From Marinilabilia salmonicolor (GTDB lineage: Bacteria > Bacteroidota > Bacteroidia > Bacteroidales > Marinilabiliaceae), in contig NZ_PVTS01000006.1 in assembly GCF_003003035.1 (NCBI RefSeq), positions 124,001-188,000 on the forward strand: a DNA stretch of 64,000 nucleotides, written 5' to 3'. This document shows positions 8,835-18,177 of this stretch, piece after piece. Positions within the stretch are counted from its first letter, which is position 1. Every line of letters starts with the position of its first letter. The position numbers were made by a program, and so were the translations under genes. The notes beneath the pieces are model-generated. The model worked only from the letters and a program-made list of their open reading frames with translations. It was not told the DNA's origin and did not search any database.

Positions 8835-11000
8835 ATGAAGAAATCCTACTACACAATTAAATTACTTTTAATTTTTTCCCTATTTGCTTTAACACCCCTT
8901 GCCAAATCCCAGGTTCCGTCCCAATCAACTGATATAATGTTGCAAGGCTTTGGCTGGGACTCCTATTCCGCAAGCAACTGGGCAACGCTAACTTCCATGG
9001 CGCCCGAAATTGGTCAGAACTTCGATCTGATATGGCTGCCTCCAAGTGGAAACGACTTAACCACTAATTCTATGGGATACCTTCCCGTTTTCTACTTCGA
9101 TCAAAACAGTTCATTCGGCACCCAGGCTGAACTAAAAACACTTATCCAAACACTCAACAACAACGGCACCAAAGCCATTGCCGACATCGTTATCAATCAC
9201 CGAAACGGAGAGACCAACTGGGTAGATTTCCCCGTTGAGACCTACAATGGTACGACTCATTCATGGGGACTGGAAGCTATTTGCGAAGGAGATGAAGTAA
9301 AGGATCAAAATCTGGCCTATGATCACACCCCCACCGGAAACCCTGATACCGGAGAGAATTATGCGGCTGCCCGGGATGTGGATCACACAAATGTTAATGT
9401 CCAAAACACCATAAAAGCTTATCTGGATTTTCTGAAAAATGAAATCGGCTACGACGGATGGCGATATGATCTGGTAAAAGGTTATGAAGGCGGCTACACA
9501 GCAATGTACAACAATTCTGCAAATGCTTATCTTTCTGTTGGTGAATTCTGGGATGGCAACTATGATCTTGTTACCGGATGGATTGATGCTACAAATGCCA
9601 CTTCAACTGCTTTTGACTTCCCTGCAAAATATGCTCTAAACAATGCTTTTAATAACGGTTATAACCTCACTGAACTAACCTGGTTAAGTGGAACTGAGAA
9701 CCAACCGGCAGGACTAATCCACAACGATTACTATAAAAAATATGCAATCACCTTTGTGGATAATCATGATACCGGACGGTCTGACAATGCGTCCAGATTC
9801 ACCGGAAATGTTTTAGCCGCTTATGCATTTATTCTGTCAAGTCCCGGTATTCCTTGTGTATGGATGAATCACTGGAATGACGCCAACTACACGACAAAAA
9901 TCAATGAACTCATCGAAGCCCGAAAACTGGCGGGTCTTCACAGCGAAAGTAACGTAACCGTAAATCAAAGTGCACAAGATATTTACGTAGCCACTGCAAC
10001 CGGAAACAACGGGTCGTTGATTGTAAAAATAGGAACAGCTTCTTACGATGCTCCCACAGATTATACACTTCAAACATCCGGAACGGATTATGCAGTCTGG
10101 ACAAAAACCGCCACAGACCCAACCCCCAATCCGGAACCGACTCCAACAAGTACCATTACTGTAAAATTTTACAATAATAATACATCATGGAGCAATGTAA
10201 ATGTTCATGCATGGGACGATTCCGGTACGCTCAACACCTGGCCCGGAGAAAGCATGACAAATGAAGGAGATAACTGGTTCTCTTACACCTTCTCCAGTGT
10301 AACAGGATACCTGAACGTCATTTTCAATGATGGTACCGATCAAACCATCGACATCACCAATATTGATGCAGATGCCTGTTTCAGCACGACAACAACCACT
10401 GATGGTGATGGACACCTCCATCATATTGAAGTAAATTGTACTGACGGAACAACCACAGCCCCTATATCCGTAGCCTATCAAAACACTCAAGCATGGAGTG
10501 ATATTTACATCTACACCTGGGATAACACAGGAGCAGAATTAACCGGCACCTGGCCTGGAACTGCTATCACTGAATTCCAGGACGGATGGTATCGTTATGA
10601 TTTTGAGGCTTCGGTAAACCACGTTAATGTCATTTTCAACAATGGAGCCGGCAGTCAAACAGGCAACATCGAAGGCATTACATCCACCAGTTGCTACGCC
10701 GGAACAACACCGGATTATGTGGAATGTCCCTCTGTCGTAACCTCGGTGGCAAAAACAGAAAATACAGGCAATCAATTGGAGATTTTCCCAAATCCTGTAA
10801 AAAACTTCATTCAGATACTTTCATCCCAACAAGTTGAAAAAGTCTCGATAGCTTCGATCAACGGAAATATCACGGATCTATTTGAAGCTGTCAACCAAAA
10901 CACCAGAATTGATGTCTCCCATCTGTCACCAGGACTCTATTTCATCATCGTTCAGGATGTCACAGGGAAAGAGACCATCGGCCGTTTCATCAAGCAATAA
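8835..11000 (+). CDS. secreted GH13 alpha-amylase with two starch-binding modules and T9SS tail
   Basis: This is a 721-residue extracellular alpha-amylase. After a signal peptide (to about residue 26), a GH13 barrel spans 30-420. Its catalytic residues are D212 in GWRYDLV, E237 in VGEFW and D312 in FVDNHD. Two CBM26-like modules follow (about 435-530 and 545-640), each with HAWDD or YTWDN, TWPG and NVIFN(N/D)G motifs. A linker leads to a type A T9SS sorting domain (about 650-721) starting LEIFPNPV and ending IGRFIKQ. It should cleave alpha-1,4 bonds in starch outside the cell or on its surface. It heads a two-amylase operon. Confidence 0.93.
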   Translation: MKKSYYTIKLLLIFSLFALTPLAKSQVPSQSTDIMLQGFGWDSYSASNWATLTSMAPEIGQNFDLIWLPPSGNDLTTNSMGYLPVFYFDQNSSFGTQAELKTLIQTLNNNGTKAIADIVINHRNGETNWVDFPVETYNGTTHSWGLEAICEGDEVKDQNLAYDHTPTGNPDTGENYAAARDVDHTNVNVQNTIKAYLDFLKNEIGYDGWRYDLVKGYEGGYTAMYNNSANAYLSVGEFWDGNYDLVTGWIDATNATSTAFDFPAKYALNNAFNNGYNLTELTWLSGTENQPAGLIHNDYYKKYAITFVDNHDTGRSDNASRFTGNVLAAYAFILSSPGIPCVWMNHWNDANYTTKINELIEARKLAGLHSESNVTVNQSAQDIYVATATGNNGSLIVKIGTASYDAPTDYTLQTSGTDYAVWTKTATDPTPNPEPTPTSTITVKFYNNNTSWSNVNVHAWDDSGTLNTWPGESMTNEGDNWFSYTFSSVTGYLNVIFNDGTDQTIDITNIDADACFSTTTTTDGDGHLHHIEVNCTDGTTTAPISVAYQNTQAWSDIYIYTWDNTGAELTGTWPGTAITEFQDGWYRYDFEASVNHVNVIFNNGAGSQTGNIEGITSTSCYAGTTPDYVECPSVVTSVAKTENTGNQLEIFPNPVKNFIQILSSQQVEKVSIASINGNITDLFEAVNQNTRIDVSHLSPGLYFIIVQDVTGKETIGRFIKQ

Positions 11001-11022
11001 CCCGCTTTTTCTCATAACCATT

Positions 11023-11052
11023 CCGGACAGTTTGCAAAAACAGACTGTCCGG
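11023..11052 (+). other. intra-operon hairpin between the amylase genes
   Basis: The arms CCGGACAGT and ACTGTCCGG form a perfect 9-bp stem with a 12-base loop. No T-run follows, so a processing or attenuation role is more likely than full termination (inference). Confidence 0.5.
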
Positions 11053-11088
11053 TAATTCTTCAAGTTTAATTTAACCAAAACCGAGAAA

Positions 11089-13665
11089 ATGAAATCCTTA
11101 TTTAAAGACCTATTCCTAACCTTAACACTATTATTCTCCTTTCAATCCTTCCTGACTTTCAGCCAGGATTTTTCCCGCACCGACTTTCGCGATGAAACCA
11201 TCTACTTCGTAATGACCACTCGTTTTTATGATGGAGATCCCGAAAACAATGTACAATGCTGGGATGGCAAAAGCCTGAATCAGGGGGATCCTGCCTGGAG
11301 AGGTGATTTTAAAGGGCTCATAGAAAAGCTCGATTACATCAAGGCTCTCGGATTTACCTCCATTTGGATTACTCCGGTGGTGGAGAATGCCAGCGGCTAT
11401 GATTATCACGGCTATCATGCCATGAACTTCGAAAAAGTGGATCCCCGCTATGAGTCAGACGATGTGCTCTTTCAGGATCTCATTGATGAAGTACACAACC
11501 GGGACATGAAAATCATCCTGGATGTGGTATTCAACCATACCGGAAATTTCGGTGAGGCATTTCTCTCCCCCATGTTTGAAAAGGATTATACAGCTGATCT
11601 GGCCGATCCGGATGCCTGCATGGTAAAAATACCGGAAAAACTACCCGAAAACTATGACAATCTAACACCCGGAGAACAATACCAGGCACGATTGGCACTC
11701 ATGAAAAATACCGATGGTCAGAATCATGACTCAGACAATCACTATCACCATTTCGGTAATTTCAACTGGGATGACATCACCTCCCAGTGGGCACAAATAG
11801 CAGGAGATTGCGTGGATTTGAATACCGAAAACCCTATTGTTTACAACTACATAGTCCAGGCATACTCCCAATTTATCGAGATGGGCGTGGACGGTTTCCG
11901 CATTGATACAGGCCGACATATTTCCAGACTGGTATTCAATAAAGTATTTAATCCGGCTTTTAAAGCAGCCGCCGAAGCTGTTGGCAACAACAACTTCTTT
12001 ATGTTTGCTGAGATCTGCACCCGTGACCGGAATTACTGGTACCGGGGTACACCTCCTATGTCAACGCCTTTTTACACGTGGAAAGATTCACAATCATATA
12101 CCTGGAACGATGACCCTTCAGAATATATGGATGTGCACGTTCCCGGGGGAGAATTCCCCTTTACCAATCAACAATCATGCATTGCCAATTACAATGACAA
12201 CACAAATACCGGCACACAGCCTGTTTCAGACAATGCATTTCTGAACGGAAATGAATACCACGCTCCCGATTATTCCATGCACTCAGGACTTAATGTCATC
12301 GATTTCCCCATGCACTGGAACTTTGAAAGCGCCAACACTGCATTTGGAGTGGCTACGGGAGGAGATCACACCTATAACGATCCAACATTCAACGTTGTCT
12401 ATGTCGATTCGCACGACTATGCCCCCGACCAGGCACCCGAAAGTGAACGTTTTGCCAAACCCCAAAGCGTCTGGGCCGAAAACTTGTCACTCATGTACAC
12501 ATTTCGCGGAATCCCCTGTCTTTACTACGGAAGTGAAATAGAGTTTAAGAAAGGATATCCCATAGACAAGGGACCTACGATTCCATTAAAGGAGTCGGGA
12601 CGCGCCTATTACGGTGGATATATCTCGGGAAACCTCACAGTAAATGATTTTGCAGATTACACCAACGCTTCAGGCAACGTGGCCGTCACCCTTCAACATC
12701 CACTGGCAAAACACATTCAACGTTTGAGCAAAATCAGAATGGCAGTACCGGCTCTGCGCAAAGGGCAGTATTCAACAGCCAACATCAACAGTTCCGGTAT
12801 CGCATTTAAAAGAAGATATACAGATGCTTCGACCGACAGTTATGTTTTGGTCGCCATATCGGGCAATGCCACATTCTCAGATATCCTCAACGGAACATAT
12901 ACCGATGTGATTACAGGAGATGTTAAAACAGTTTCCAACAACACTTTATCAATTTCTGTTTCAGGTCAGGGAAATATCAGAGCATACGTTTTAGACACCC
13001 CACAAACACCGGCACCCGGAAAGGTGGGAGAAGATGGAAAGTACCTTTATTCAAGCAGTCCTATTGAAACCAATCCTGGAACTTACCCGGATGAAACAGA
13101 ACCTTTACTGGCTTCAGCAGAAAATCCTGTGGAACCCACAGAACCGGTTCTTTACGATAATGAGCAGGCAATTTTCTTTGAAGCCCCGGACCATTGGGGG
13201 AATGATGTAAATACTTACATCTATTACGATGACAATGGAAGCGTGGTAATGGTCACTTCAGCTTGGCCGGGATCAGGTATGACGAACCTGGGAAACAACA
13301 TCTACAAATACACCTTTGAAGGAACCATCACTAACTGGAAAGTACTCTTCAACGACGGAAATAATCAGGCTCCCTCAAGTGTGGGTTTTGATGTGGTAAA
13401 TGGTGGATACTATACTTCCTCCGGATTAAGTCATACCCTTAGCTCAGTCCCAACAAACATCTATGATATATCCATAAATGAACTGGTTTTCTTCTCCAAC
13501 AACGGTATTTTATTTGCAAAAAGCACCATTGAAACAGAACTACCCGTTTATTCTGTTTCCGGAAGAATAATCAGAACCATTCAAATCCGACCGGGACAAA
13601 ACGCTTTTTACGGAATTCCAAAAGGAATATACATTATTAATCACGAGAAGGTATTGATTTACTAA
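11089..13665 (+). CDS. secreted GH13 alpha-amylase with C-terminal starch-binding module
   Basis: This 858-residue amylase is from a different GH13 branch than its neighbour. A signal peptide (to about 25) precedes a barrel with HGYHAMNF, DVVFNHTG and catalytic D273 (GFRIDTGRH), E308 (FAEIC) and D443 (VDSHDY; most relatives have Asn before His). After a long insert come a barrel C-domain, an acidic linker and one CBM26-like module (about 690-780, with SAWPGSGM and VLFNDG). The last 60 residues resemble a T9SS sorting domain (PVYSVSGR, PKGIYII) but lack the usual PNP start. Together with the first enzyme it should degrade starch to oligosaccharides; the catalytic differences suggest complementary products. 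Confidence 0.9.
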   Translation: MKSLFKDLFLTLTLLFSFQSFLTFSQDFSRTDFRDETIYFVMTTRFYDGDPENNVQCWDGKSLNQGDPAWRGDFKGLIEKLDYIKALGFTSIWITPVVENASGYDYHGYHAMNFEKVDPRYESDDVLFQDLIDEVHNRDMKIILDVVFNHTGNFGEAFLSPMFEKDYTADLADPDACMVKIPEKLPENYDNLTPGEQYQARLALMKNTDGQNHDSDNHYHHFGNFNWDDITSQWAQIAGDCVDLNTENPIVYNYIVQAYSQFIEMGVDGFRIDTGRHISRLVFNKVFNPAFKAAAEAVGNNNFFMFAEICTRDRNYWYRGTPPMSTPFYTWKDSQSYTWNDDPSEYMDVHVPGGEFPFTNQQSCIANYNDNTNTGTQPVSDNAFLNGNEYHAPDYSMHSGLNVIDFPMHWNFESANTAFGVATGGDHTYNDPTFNVVYVDSHDYAPDQAPESERFAKPQSVWAENLSLMYTFRGIPCLYYGSEIEFKKGYPIDKGPTIPLKESGRAYYGGYISGNLTVNDFADYTNASGNVAVTLQHPLAKHIQRLSKIRMAVPALRKGQYSTANINSSGIAFKRRYTDASTDSYVLVAISGNATFSDILNGTYTDVITGDVKTVSNNTLSISVSGQGNIRAYVLDTPQTPAPGKVGEDGKYLYSSSPIETNPGTYPDETEPLLASAENPVEPTEPVLYDNEQAIFFEAPDHWGNDVNTYIYYDDNGSVVMVTSAWPGSGMTNLGNNIYKYTFEGTITNWKVLFNDGNNQAPSSVGFDVVNGGYYTSSGLSHTLSSVPTNIYDISINELVFFSNNGILFAKSTIETELPVYSVSGRIIRTIQIRPGQNAFYGIPKGIYIINHEKVLIY

Positions 13666-13718
13666 AAAGTGGTTTATTTGAAACCACTAAAATCATTGAT
13701 ATCAGAGTAATAAAGTGG

Positions 13719-13743
13719 GATTGCTTCACTACGTTCGCAATGA
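13719..13743. repeat. GATTGCTTCACTACG repeat, copy 1
   Basis: A 25-bp sequence of the form GATTGC...GCAATGA recurs nearly unchanged at 43309-43335. It is a short interrupted inverted repeat (ATTGC/GCAAT). I recognise it as a type found in many bacterial genomes. Confidence 0.6.
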
Positions 13744-13763
13744 AGGGTTTTTGCAGAATGTTG

Positions 13764-13816
13764 AGGGTTGGCAGAATTGATTTTTGGCAAAGTCGAAAAT
13801 CAACCCTGCCAACCCT
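13764..13816. repeat. 21-bp inverted repeat after the amylase operon
   Basis: The left arm (13764-13784, AGGGTTGGCAG...) pairs with the right arm (13796-13816) at 19 of 21 positions around an 11-base loop. The right arm continues into 9-nt units CAACCCTGC, CAACCCTGC, TAATCCTGT. A related sequence (TTTTGAGGGTTGG) lies near 43561. Confidence 0.65.
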
Positions 13817-13848
13817 GCTAATCCTGTGCAAAACAAAAAAGATCTATT

Positions 13849-13872
13849 AGCCGGTTCTGCCGGCTTCCTTTT
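13849..13872 (+). terminator. intrinsic terminator of the amylase operon
   Basis: The stem AGCCGG / CCGGCT with a 5-base loop is followed by TCCTTTTCCC. It is the only canonical plus-strand terminator between the amylases and copA. Confidence 0.65.
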
Positions 13873-13985
13873 CCCATCCAAAGCCAAAGTTGTGGTATAA
13901 TGCCATCAAACACCTTGGATCTCCATCTACTCCCCCCTGTAAGTTTTTCCGAAAATACTGTAAAACCCATCCCCTCATCGGACAT

Positions 13986-13993
13986 TACCTTTG
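13986..13993 (+). promoter_or_regulatory. -7 element of copA (TACCTTTG)
   Basis: TACCTTTG matches TAnnTTTG and lies 17 bases before the chosen copA start. No good TTG is seen at -33, as expected for an activator-dependent promoter, so control by the HMA-AraC regulator is plausible (inference). Confidence 0.45.
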
Positions 13994-14009
13994 TATAAAA
14001 AAGATAAGT

Positions 14010-16445
14010 ATGTCCGATAAAAACAAACAATGGATACTTCCCATCACCACTTCAAGCAGTGATGTGCAGGAGTCCAATATCGCAAAAGCATTTAAAGAAA
14101 TTACCACCATCGAAGAATGGAACTGGGAGCCCAACAATCAACGAATCGTATTACAGTCAGTTGATGAGAAAGCTCCCAAAACCGCGGTTGAGCAATTGGA
14201 AAATTTTGGTGTTGATGTTCTCATCCATGAGAAATCCATCCCTGTAGAGGGTATGTCATGTGCTGCCTGTTCTTCCAGCGTGGAAAGCATGCTCAATGCA
14301 CAACAGGGAATCCTGGAGGCCAACGTTAATCTTGCACAAAACACGGTTAAAGTAAAATGGATTCCGGAAAACATCGGACTTTCACAGATGAAGAAAGTCA
14401 TACAATCTATTGGGTATGACCTTATCATCGACGAGAAAGAAAGCACCGAGGAAGCATTAGAAGAATCACGTCGCAAGAAAAGTGCTCAGACCCTGAAGCG
14501 ACTTTTATGGGCAGGAATTCTGGCCTTTCCGGTTTTTATGATTGGGATGTTTTTTATGAATATCCCTTACGCCAACTACATTATGTGGGCCTTAACCACA
14601 CCGGTTCTATTTATCTTTGGTCGTCACTTTTTTGTAAACGCATTCAAGCAGGCCCGTCATGGAGCTGCAAACATGGATACCCTGGTGGCTCTGAGTACCG
14701 GAATGGCCTATCTGTTTAGCAGTTTCAACACGCTCTTCCCTGAAGTATGGTCTTCTCAGGGATTGGAAGCACATGTCTATTTTGAGGCCGCTGCAGTCAT
14801 CATTGTATTTATCATGCTTGGGAAATGGTTAGAAGAGCGCGCCAAAGAGGGCACCTCCTCTGCCATTCGAAAACTCATGGGATTGCAACCCCGGAAGGTA
14901 ATCAAACAGATGGAAGATGGCAGCTGGCAGGAAACAGATATCCATTTGGTGGAAAAGGGCGATATTCTGAGAGTAAAACCCGGAAATAAGATTCCTGTGG
15001 ATGGAGAGGTTACAGATGGCACTTCCTTTGTGGATGAAAGTACAGTAACCGGAGAATCTATGCCTGTGGAGAAGAAGAACGGAGCCAAAGTTTATACCGG
15101 TACCATCAATCAGGCAGGAAGCTTCAACCTGAAAGCTGAAAAAGTTGGAGGAGATACAGTGCTGGCCCAAATCATCAAAACGGTGCAGGATGCCCAGGCA
15201 ACAAAAGCTCCGGTACAGAGGATGGTGGATAAAGTGGCCTCCGTTTTTGTGCCGGCAGTAATGGCCACCGCGTTGCTCACATTTGTAGTCTGGATGCTTT
15301 TCGGTGGAACAGAATACCTGACACAAGCCTTGCTGGCCACTGTATCTGTATTGGTCATTGCCTGTCCCTGTGCATTGGGCCTGGCAACCCCGACAGCTAT
15401 TATGGTTGGTGTGGGAAAAGGCGCCAACAAAGGAATCCTGATAAAAGATGCCACAAGTCTCGAAAAGGCTCATAAGGCAAACGCAGTTGTTCTTGACAAA
15501 ACAGGAACCATAACAATAGGGAAGCCTGAAATCACCAATATGCAGATGATCGATTCAAAAGCTTCTAAAAGTAAGGTCCATGGAATGATACATGCCGTTG
15601 AAAGCCACTCCGAACATCCACTCGCCGGTGCTGTAGTTAAATTTATCGAGCAGGAAGGGGATTTTGTCAAATTTGAAGCTGAAAATTTCCAAAACCATTC
15701 GGGAAATGGCGTCAGCGCTGACATAGACGGAGAAAAAGTATTTATTGGCAATGAAGGACTGATCAGGCAAAACAAAATAGAAATACCATCTGAGATATCT
15801 GATCAAATCAAAGCATGGCAAAGTGAGGCAAAAACTGTCATCCTTGTCACTCTGGATGGTAAGATCACTGCTCTGTTGGCCATTGCAGATAAAATCAAAG
15901 AGTCTTCCAGAGAGGCCATCCTCCGGCTCCAAAAGCAAAACATAGAGGTACATATGCTCACCGGAGACAATCAGGAGACTGCCGCAGCAGTCGCAAAAGC
16001 TACCGGCATCAAAAACTTCAAAGCACAGGTGATGCCCAACGAAAAGGCGGCTTTTGTGAAAGAGCTTCAGCAAAAAGGAAAAATCGTAGCCATGGTTGGC
16101 GATGGCATCAATGACTCGGAAGCGCTGGCTTTGGCCGACCTTTCCATCGCCATGGGCAAAGGAGCCGATGTGGCCATGGATGTGGCAGCAATGACCATCA
16201 CCTCATCCGACCTGATGAAGATCCCCGAGGCAATGAAGTTGTCTGATAAAACGGTAAAAACAATCAGGCAAAACCTTTTCTGGGCATTTTTCTATAATGT
16301 GATTGCCATTCCGGTAGCTGCAGGCGTTTTATTTCCTGTATCAGGGTTTCTGCTTAATCCCATGATTGCAGGGGCAGCAATGGCATTCAGTTCGGTATCG
16401 GTGGTCAGCAATAGTCTAAGGCTGAAGAGAGCCAGAATTGATTGA
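14010..16445 (+). CDS. copA: copper-translocating P-type ATPase
   Basis: This P1B ATPase has 811 residues from the chosen start. A first HMA-like domain (about 1-70) lacks the metal-binding Cys pair. The second HMA domain has C84-A-A-C87 in GMSCAAC. Then come membrane helices, the actuator TGES, the C452-P-C454 ion site, phosphorylation D496 in DKTGT, SEHPLAG and GDGIND. The motifs fit Cu(I) export from the cytosol. An upstream in-frame ATG would add 40 unlikely residues (MWYNAIKHL...), so the start is placed at MSDKNKQ, just after the TACCTTTG element. It is followed by a copper-chaperone-like gene. Confidence 0.93.
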   Translation: MSDKNKQWILPITTSSSDVQESNIAKAFKEITTIEEWNWEPNNQRIVLQSVDEKAPKTAVEQLENFGVDVLIHEKSIPVEGMSCAACSSSVESMLNAQQGILEANVNLAQNTVKVKWIPENIGLSQMKKVIQSIGYDLIIDEKESTEEALEESRRKKSAQTLKRLLWAGILAFPVFMIGMFFMNIPYANYIMWALTTPVLFIFGRHFFVNAFKQARHGAANMDTLVALSTGMAYLFSSFNTLFPEVWSSQGLEAHVYFEAAAVIIVFIMLGKWLEERAKEGTSSAIRKLMGLQPRKVIKQMEDGSWQETDIHLVEKGDILRVKPGNKIPVDGEVTDGTSFVDESTVTGESMPVEKKNGAKVYTGTINQAGSFNLKAEKVGGDTVLAQIIKTVQDAQATKAPVQRMVDKVASVFVPAVMATALLTFVVWMLFGGTEYLTQALLATVSVLVIACPCALGLATPTAIMVGVGKGANKGILIKDATSLEKAHKANAVVLDKTGTITIGKPEITNMQMIDSKASKSKVHGMIHAVESHSEHPLAGAVVKFIEQEGDFVKFEAENFQNHSGNGVSADIDGEKVFIGNEGLIRQNKIEIPSEISDQIKAWQSEAKTVILVTLDGKITALLAIADKIKESSREAILRLQKQNIEVHMLTGDNQETAAAVAKATGIKNFKAQVMPNEKAAFVKELQQKGKIVAMVGDGINDSEALALADLSIAMGKGADVAMDVAAMTITSSDLMKIPEAMKLSDKTVKTIRQNLFWAFFYNVIAIPVAAGVLFPVSGFLLNPMIAGAAMAFSSVSVVSNSLRLKRARID

Positions 16446-16588
16446 GGCTGAGATTGAGCAAATATTCTGGTATTTTCATTCTTACTCTGCTAGGAGATTT
16501 TGATCTGGAAAACAAAAATGATCGGATAAAACGAATTTTCTTAGCCTTAACCGTGGCTTTTTTTAAGAATCTATAAAAAACAATAACT

Positions 16589-16795
16589 ATGCAAACACTT
16601 AAATTCAAAACAACCATCAAGTGCAACGGCTGCATCAATGCGGTAACTCCATTTTTGGAAAAATCAAACAATATCAGCAACTGGAGTGTTGATTTAGAGA
16701 ATCCGGAACGGATATTAACAGTGGAGACAGAAGGTGATTCCGAAGAAGTACAAAACCTTCTGAGTGATGCCGGATATAAGGCAGAGATGATCTGA
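16589..16795 (+). CDS. HMA-domain copper chaperone-like protein
   Basis: This 68-residue single HMA domain has C12-N-G-C15 in the first loop and the beta-alpha-beta-beta-alpha-beta pattern expected for CopZ/Atx1. It probably passes Cu(I) to the ATPase encoded 143 bases upstream. The motif is KCNGC instead of the common M-x-C-x-x-C, as seen in other Bacteroidota heavy-metal-associated proteins. The gap from copA holds a weak hairpin (AGCC/GGCT) followed by seven T (16543-16564), which may reduce read-through. Confidence 0.8.
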   Translation: MQTLKFKTTIKCNGCINAVTPFLEKSNNISNWSVDLENPERILTVETEGDSEEVQNLLSDAGYKAEMI

Positions 16796-16796
16796 T

Positions 16797-16846
16797 GTTC
16801 TGAGCTCTGAGTTTCGGGTTTATGCAAAACCCGATACTCAGAACTC
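16797..16846. repeat. short heptamer run and hairpin after the chaperone gene
   Basis: Three 7-nt units (GTTCTGA, GCTCTGA, GTTTCGG) begin 2 bases after the stop codon. CTGAGTTTCGGGTTT (16807-16821) pairs with AAACCCGATACTCAG (16827-16841) at 14 of 15 positions. The hairpin may end or protect the transcript. Confidence 0.6.
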
Positions 16847-16861
16847 AAAATAAACAACCAC

Positions 16862-16954
16862 ATGAAACGAGCATGGCAATGATTGCCTCAAAAGAACATG
16901 TATAAATTCTTGCATGCGAGTTCCATCCGACCTTAATTAATAAATTTTATACGG
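16862..16954. repeat. family E repeat, copy E1, reaching the msrB start
   Basis: The unit runs from ATGAAACGAGCATGGCAAT, through AAGAACATGTATAA, to GCATGCGAGTTCCAT. It continues into the family spacer AATTTTATACGGATGA. The ATG in that last motif is the msrB start codon. Related copies are at 41354-41600 and 51837-51903. Confidence 0.7.
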
Positions 16955-17401
16955 ATGAAAACACTAACAATTCTATTATTCACCCTACTAACAGGCTCTG
17001 TTATGGCACAAAACGACAGCACCCGCTTTAATTTTAAGCAACTTACGCCCGAAGAGGAGTATGTCATCATCAATAAAGGAACAGAAAGGCCCTTTACAGG
17101 TAAATACTACGAGCATGAGGAAAAAGGGATCTATACTTGCAAAAGATGTGGGGCTCACCTCTACCACAGTAGTTCCAAATTTGATGCTCAATGCGGATGG
17201 CCAAGCTTTGACGATGAGATTGAGGGAGCGGTAAAGCGACAGACGGATGCCGACGGAAGAAGAACCGAAATCGTGTGCGCACGCTGCGACGCCCACTTGG
17301 GCCATGTGTTTCTGGGAGAAGGTTTTACAGCAAAAAATACACGACATTGTGTGAATAGTATTTCGATGGAGTTTATTCCCGACTCTGCCCTTCAGAAATA
17401 G
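16955..17401 (+). CDS. msrB: peptide-methionine (R)-S-oxide reductase, exported
   Basis: This 148-residue MsrB has zinc-binding C62/C65 and C108/C111 and catalytic C132 in RHCVNS. It reduces R-methionine sulfoxide in oxidised proteins. A signal peptide ending in SVMAQ (about residue 19) predicts export to the periplasm, fitting envelope protein repair next to copper-handling genes. There is no MsrA domain. The start codon falls in a motif of family E, so this repeat family supplies its immediate leader. The next gene starts 30 bases downstream and is probably co-transcribed. Confidence 0.92.
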   Translation: MKTLTILLFTLLTGSVMAQNDSTRFNFKQLTPEEEYVIINKGTERPFTGKYYEHEEKGIYTCKRCGAHLYHSSSKFDAQCGWPSFDDEIEGAVKRQTDADGRRTEIVCARCDAHLGHVFLGEGFTAKNTRHCVNSISMEFIPDSALQK

Positions 17402-17431
17402 ATTTTATCAGTCTCAATATTTACAATTACC

Positions 17432-17851
17432 ATGAATAACCGACGAACATTTCTGAAAAAGGCTGCCGCCACCATTGGACTGGCCGGCCTGGTATCACAT
17501 TCACTTAAAGCACAGCAACCCATGAAACCACTCTCCAACATTCTGATTCATCATGTTTATTTCTGGCTTAAAAGTCCTGAGGATAAAGAAGCTCGTGAAC
17601 AGTTCGAAAGAGCATTGAAGAAACTGGTTACCATTGATGAAATCAGAGATTACCACATTGGAGTTCCCGCCTCCACGGAAGAACGTGATGTGGTGGACCA
17701 CAGCTACTCCTACTCATTGATGGTAATTTTTAAAAACAAACAAGATCAGGACATCTATCAAAAACATCCGACTCACCTTGAGTTTGTTGAGCAAAACGAA
17801 CATCTTTGGGGCCGAGTGAAGGTATATGACTCTGTAGATATAAACAATTAG
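17432..17851 (+). CDS. Tat-exported Dabb (stress-responsive alpha/beta barrel) protein
   Basis: This 139-residue protein has a twin-arginine signal (NRRTFLKK, hydrophobic to about residue 28). The remainder is a Dabb domain, a ferredoxin-like dimeric barrel: LIHHVYFWLKSPEDKEA at its start, then YSYSLMVIFKNKQDQDIYQKHP and the C-terminal FVEQ segment. Dabb proteins are diverse and the substrate is unknown. The Tat signal implies folding, perhaps with a cofactor, before export. The stop codon TAG overlaps the TTAGTG end of repeat B1. Confidence 0.82.
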   Translation: MNNRRTFLKKAAATIGLAGLVSHSLKAQQPMKPLSNILIHHVYFWLKSPEDKEAREQFERALKKLVTIDEIRDYHIGVPASTEERDVVDHSYSYSLMVIFKNKQDQDIYQKHPTHLEFVEQNEHLWGRVKVYDSVDINN

Positions 17852-18002
17852 TGCCTGTCCATCAACTAAGCATTCTTCACGTGTTGGAGATAGAAAATTC
17901 AAATTCAAAGCGTGTGAAAAATATAAAGCGCAGAATACTAATGCATTTTGAGGATTTAGATTTTGAGCAACAACGAAGAAGTTGGACTTTATAGGCAAAC
18001 AC
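17850..18002. repeat. family B repeat, copy B1
   Basis: This 153-bp element has the same ends as family A (AGTGCCTGTCCAT... and ...CTTTATAGGCAAACAC) but a different interior (GATAGAAAATTCAAATTCAA; TTTGAGCAACAACG). Its left end forms part of the preceding stop codon. Copy B2 is at 24967-25117. Confidence 0.8.
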
Positions 18003-18009
18003 GAATTAG

Positions 18010-18172
18010 AGTCTGTCTATAAACTAAGTAAAGTTTCTCAAGTTCGCTGTGTCTGTTCAGAAGGTTCCGTTTACAAGGCTTGCCATTAGCGGAGATGCGG
18101 AGTTTACTTGAGTAAATGAGCAATTTCCGCTAATGGCGTAACGCAGTAAACGGGACTTTATGGACAGACACT
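18010..18172. repeat. family A structured repeat, copy A2
   Basis: The ends are AGTCTGTCTATAAA and TTTATGGACAGACACT. The upper hairpin arms are CCATTAGCGGA and TTCCGCTAATGG; the basal arms are TTCCGTTTAC and GTAAACGGGA. Both differ from A1 but stay complementary. It ends 5 bases from the stop codon of the minus-strand beta-helix gene. Confidence 0.85.
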
Positions 18173-18177
18173 TCTAA

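Noticed and set aside
13890-14009. Upstream start for copA
   Set aside because: The 40 extra residues are unlike any P-type ATPase N-terminus and overlap the -7 promoter element.
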